Shown: piece by piece, positions 63,224-64,000 of the stretch
Numbering within the stretch: the first letter of the stretch is position 1
How the letters are laid out: every line of letters starts with the position of its first letter
Assembly: GCA_964556165.1 (NCBI GenBank)
Contig: CAZKVH010000004.1
Location: 14,672-78,671 of the forward strand
Direction of reading: 5' to 3'
Length of the DNA: 64,000 nt
Origin: JAQVEM01 sp964556165
GTDB taxonomy: Bacteria; Actinomycetota; Humimicrobiia; Humimicrobiales; Humimicrobiaceae
Translations under genes and position numbers: made by a program
The notes under the pieces: model-generated
Database searches by the model: none
Told to the model about the DNA's origin: nothing
What the model saw: only the letters and a program-made list of their open reading frames with translations

Positions 63224-63792
63224 ATGATCACGGAAAAGGATATATATTATGCTAGAGAGCAGGAGAAGCTTCTATTTGAGACATATCTTAAGGGAATAGT
63301 AGACTTCATGAAATGGAGCAGTATGCTTACCATTGCAGCAATTTTATGGATTAGTATAAATATGACTTCGATTGAGGGGCTTTTCTGGCGGTTATCTATT
63401 GCATCTCTAATATTTCTTTTAGTCTCTCTGGTCGTCGCCGTATTTGCTTTTAAATGGGTTTTAACCGATTGGGCTAGAGAATGTAGTGTAGATAGAGAAG
63501 ATTATGGTTATATTTTGTTTAAAAAGTTTAAGTGGTTTGAGAAAAGCAAACTGAACAAAATGAAACCGGAAGAATTAGCTCAATCTATTGAGTTAGATGA
63601 AAAAAAGCTTGGTCATGTTGATCGTTATATAAATGCAATTAATGCTGCCAAACCTTTATCTGAACCGAAGAATTCAACACATGGATTAGTTGGCATATAG
63701 CTCCCATGGTTATAGGTTTATTAATCTATGCTACAATACAAATACTGAGCAGATTTGAAAGCCTTCTGTATAGAAAAACATATAGAGTTTAA
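63224..63792 (+). pseudogene. Membrane protein, probably frameshifted near its 3' end
   Basis: The uninterrupted frame (63224-63700, 158 residues) starts with GAGGA eight bases upstream of ATG and encodes two hydrophobic helices (about 30-48 and 55-76) and a soluble region. It stops at TAG 63698-63700. In the -1 frame, open from 63664, 33 further codons from 63691 to TAA 63790-63792 encode WHIAPMVIGLLIYATIQIL, a third transmembrane helix, and a basic tail. A one-base change between 63661 and 63690 would join them. Function unknown; SLATT-like topology is one possibility. Confidence 0.5.
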
Positions 63793-64000
63793 GAAATTAA
63801 TTAAGATATTAAAATTTTTCTAAAAGAATTTTAATTTTATATAAATTTAATAATAATTTATTGAGAAAAAATAATAAGAGTGTGAATAATAAAAATAAAC
63901 CTATTGAATTTGAAAATAAAAAAGATAAAATAAAAGTTCACAAATAGTATAAAAACCAGTAATTACACTGATTCGGGGCGAATGGCGGAGGCGGTTCGCC
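63701..64000. other. Right end of window: AT-rich tail and GC-rich motif
   Basis: After the frameshifted tail the sequence to about 63960 is almost pure A/T with no gene. From 63970 it turns GC-rich and continues past the window edge with inverted repeats ATTCG/CGAAT (63971-63983) and GGCGAA/TTCGCC (63977-64000). Confidence 0.5.
63970..63990 (+). repeat. GC-rich 21-bp motif, copy 2
   Basis: 19 of 21 bases match 60334-60354. Here it begins a hairpin-rich element cut by the window end. Could be a terminal or attachment repeat, or a dispersed repeat family. Confidence 0.5.

Noticed and set aside
1..64000. tRNA, rRNA, intact transposase or integrase genes
   Set aside because: I looked for T-loop (GTTCGAAT-like) sequences, conserved rRNA segments and transposase motifs and found none that hold up.

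Overview
The window is AT-rich, densely coded bacterial DNA. The left end carries the order clpC–disA–ispD–ispF–gltX–cysE–cysS–rlmB–yacP, which is typical of Gram-positive-type lineages (Firmicutes and relatives). A PASTA Ser/Thr kinase with its PP2C phosphatase, a ROK regulator, ECF-type promoters of the TGAAAC/CGTC class and many GTG/TTG starts fit this. Gene content cannot settle the phylum: a clostridia-like firmicute, a low-GC deep actinobacterial lineage or an atribacterial lineage are all possible. No rRNA, tRNA, CRISPR array or intact transposase was seen.

Layout: (1) 1-10700, housekeeping cluster (protein quality control, c-di-AMP synthesis, MEP isoprenoid pathway, Glu and Cys tRNA charging, cysteine synthesis, rRNA methylation, NYN RNase), ending in an unusual thermonuclease lipoprotein. 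(2) 10697-25536, acyl metabolism: a leftward operon bioY – [degenerate carboxyltransferase fused to a biotin carrier] – accC; a divergent acyl-CoA dehydrogenase–etfB–etfA operon; a PAS-PAS-GGDEF protein; and fabZ-fabD-fabG-fabF-accD-accA. Three promoter-like elements of exactly the form TGAAAC-N16-CGTCT sit in front of these three operons, suggesting one ECF sigma factor coordinates them. (3) 25596-29720, PASTA kinase and phosphatase, then malic enzyme. (4) 29862-55781, a 26-kb sugar island: ROK repressor, two ABC sugar importers with acidic-linker lipoproteins, two Gfo/Idh/MocA oxidoreductases, a ThuA-like protein, a TIM-barrel isomerase, xylose isomerase and xylulokinase, a ZIP metal transporter, an SDR, a second FGGY kinase, a ribulose-phosphate epimerase, a SorC-type regulator, an orphan E1 alpha/beta pair and a cupin. 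(5) 55976-59126, an FtsX/LolD-type ABC exporter, then a small lipoprotein. (6) 60334-64000, an AT-rich, probably mobile segment: a replication-initiator-like gene with iteron-like repeats inside its coding sequence, an AbiEi/AbiEii toxin–antitoxin pair and a frameshifted membrane protein. It is bounded by two near-identical copies of a GC-rich 21-bp motif.

How the genes work together: regions 2 and 3 supply malonyl-CoA (AccA, AccC, AccD and the fused AccB) and elongate acyl chains. Enoyl-ACP reductase, FabH and ACP are missing from the window. The sugar island most plausibly imports pentose-containing sugars or pentitols and feeds xylulose-5-phosphate and ribulose-5-phosphate into the pentose phosphate pathway. 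The Gfo/Idh–ThuA–TIM-barrel set hints at an additional oxidative (3-keto-sugar-like) step. The strongest candidates for new biology are the shared ECF-promoter regulon, the dead-looking carboxyltransferase–AccB fusion, and the iteron-bearing rep gene next to AbiE.
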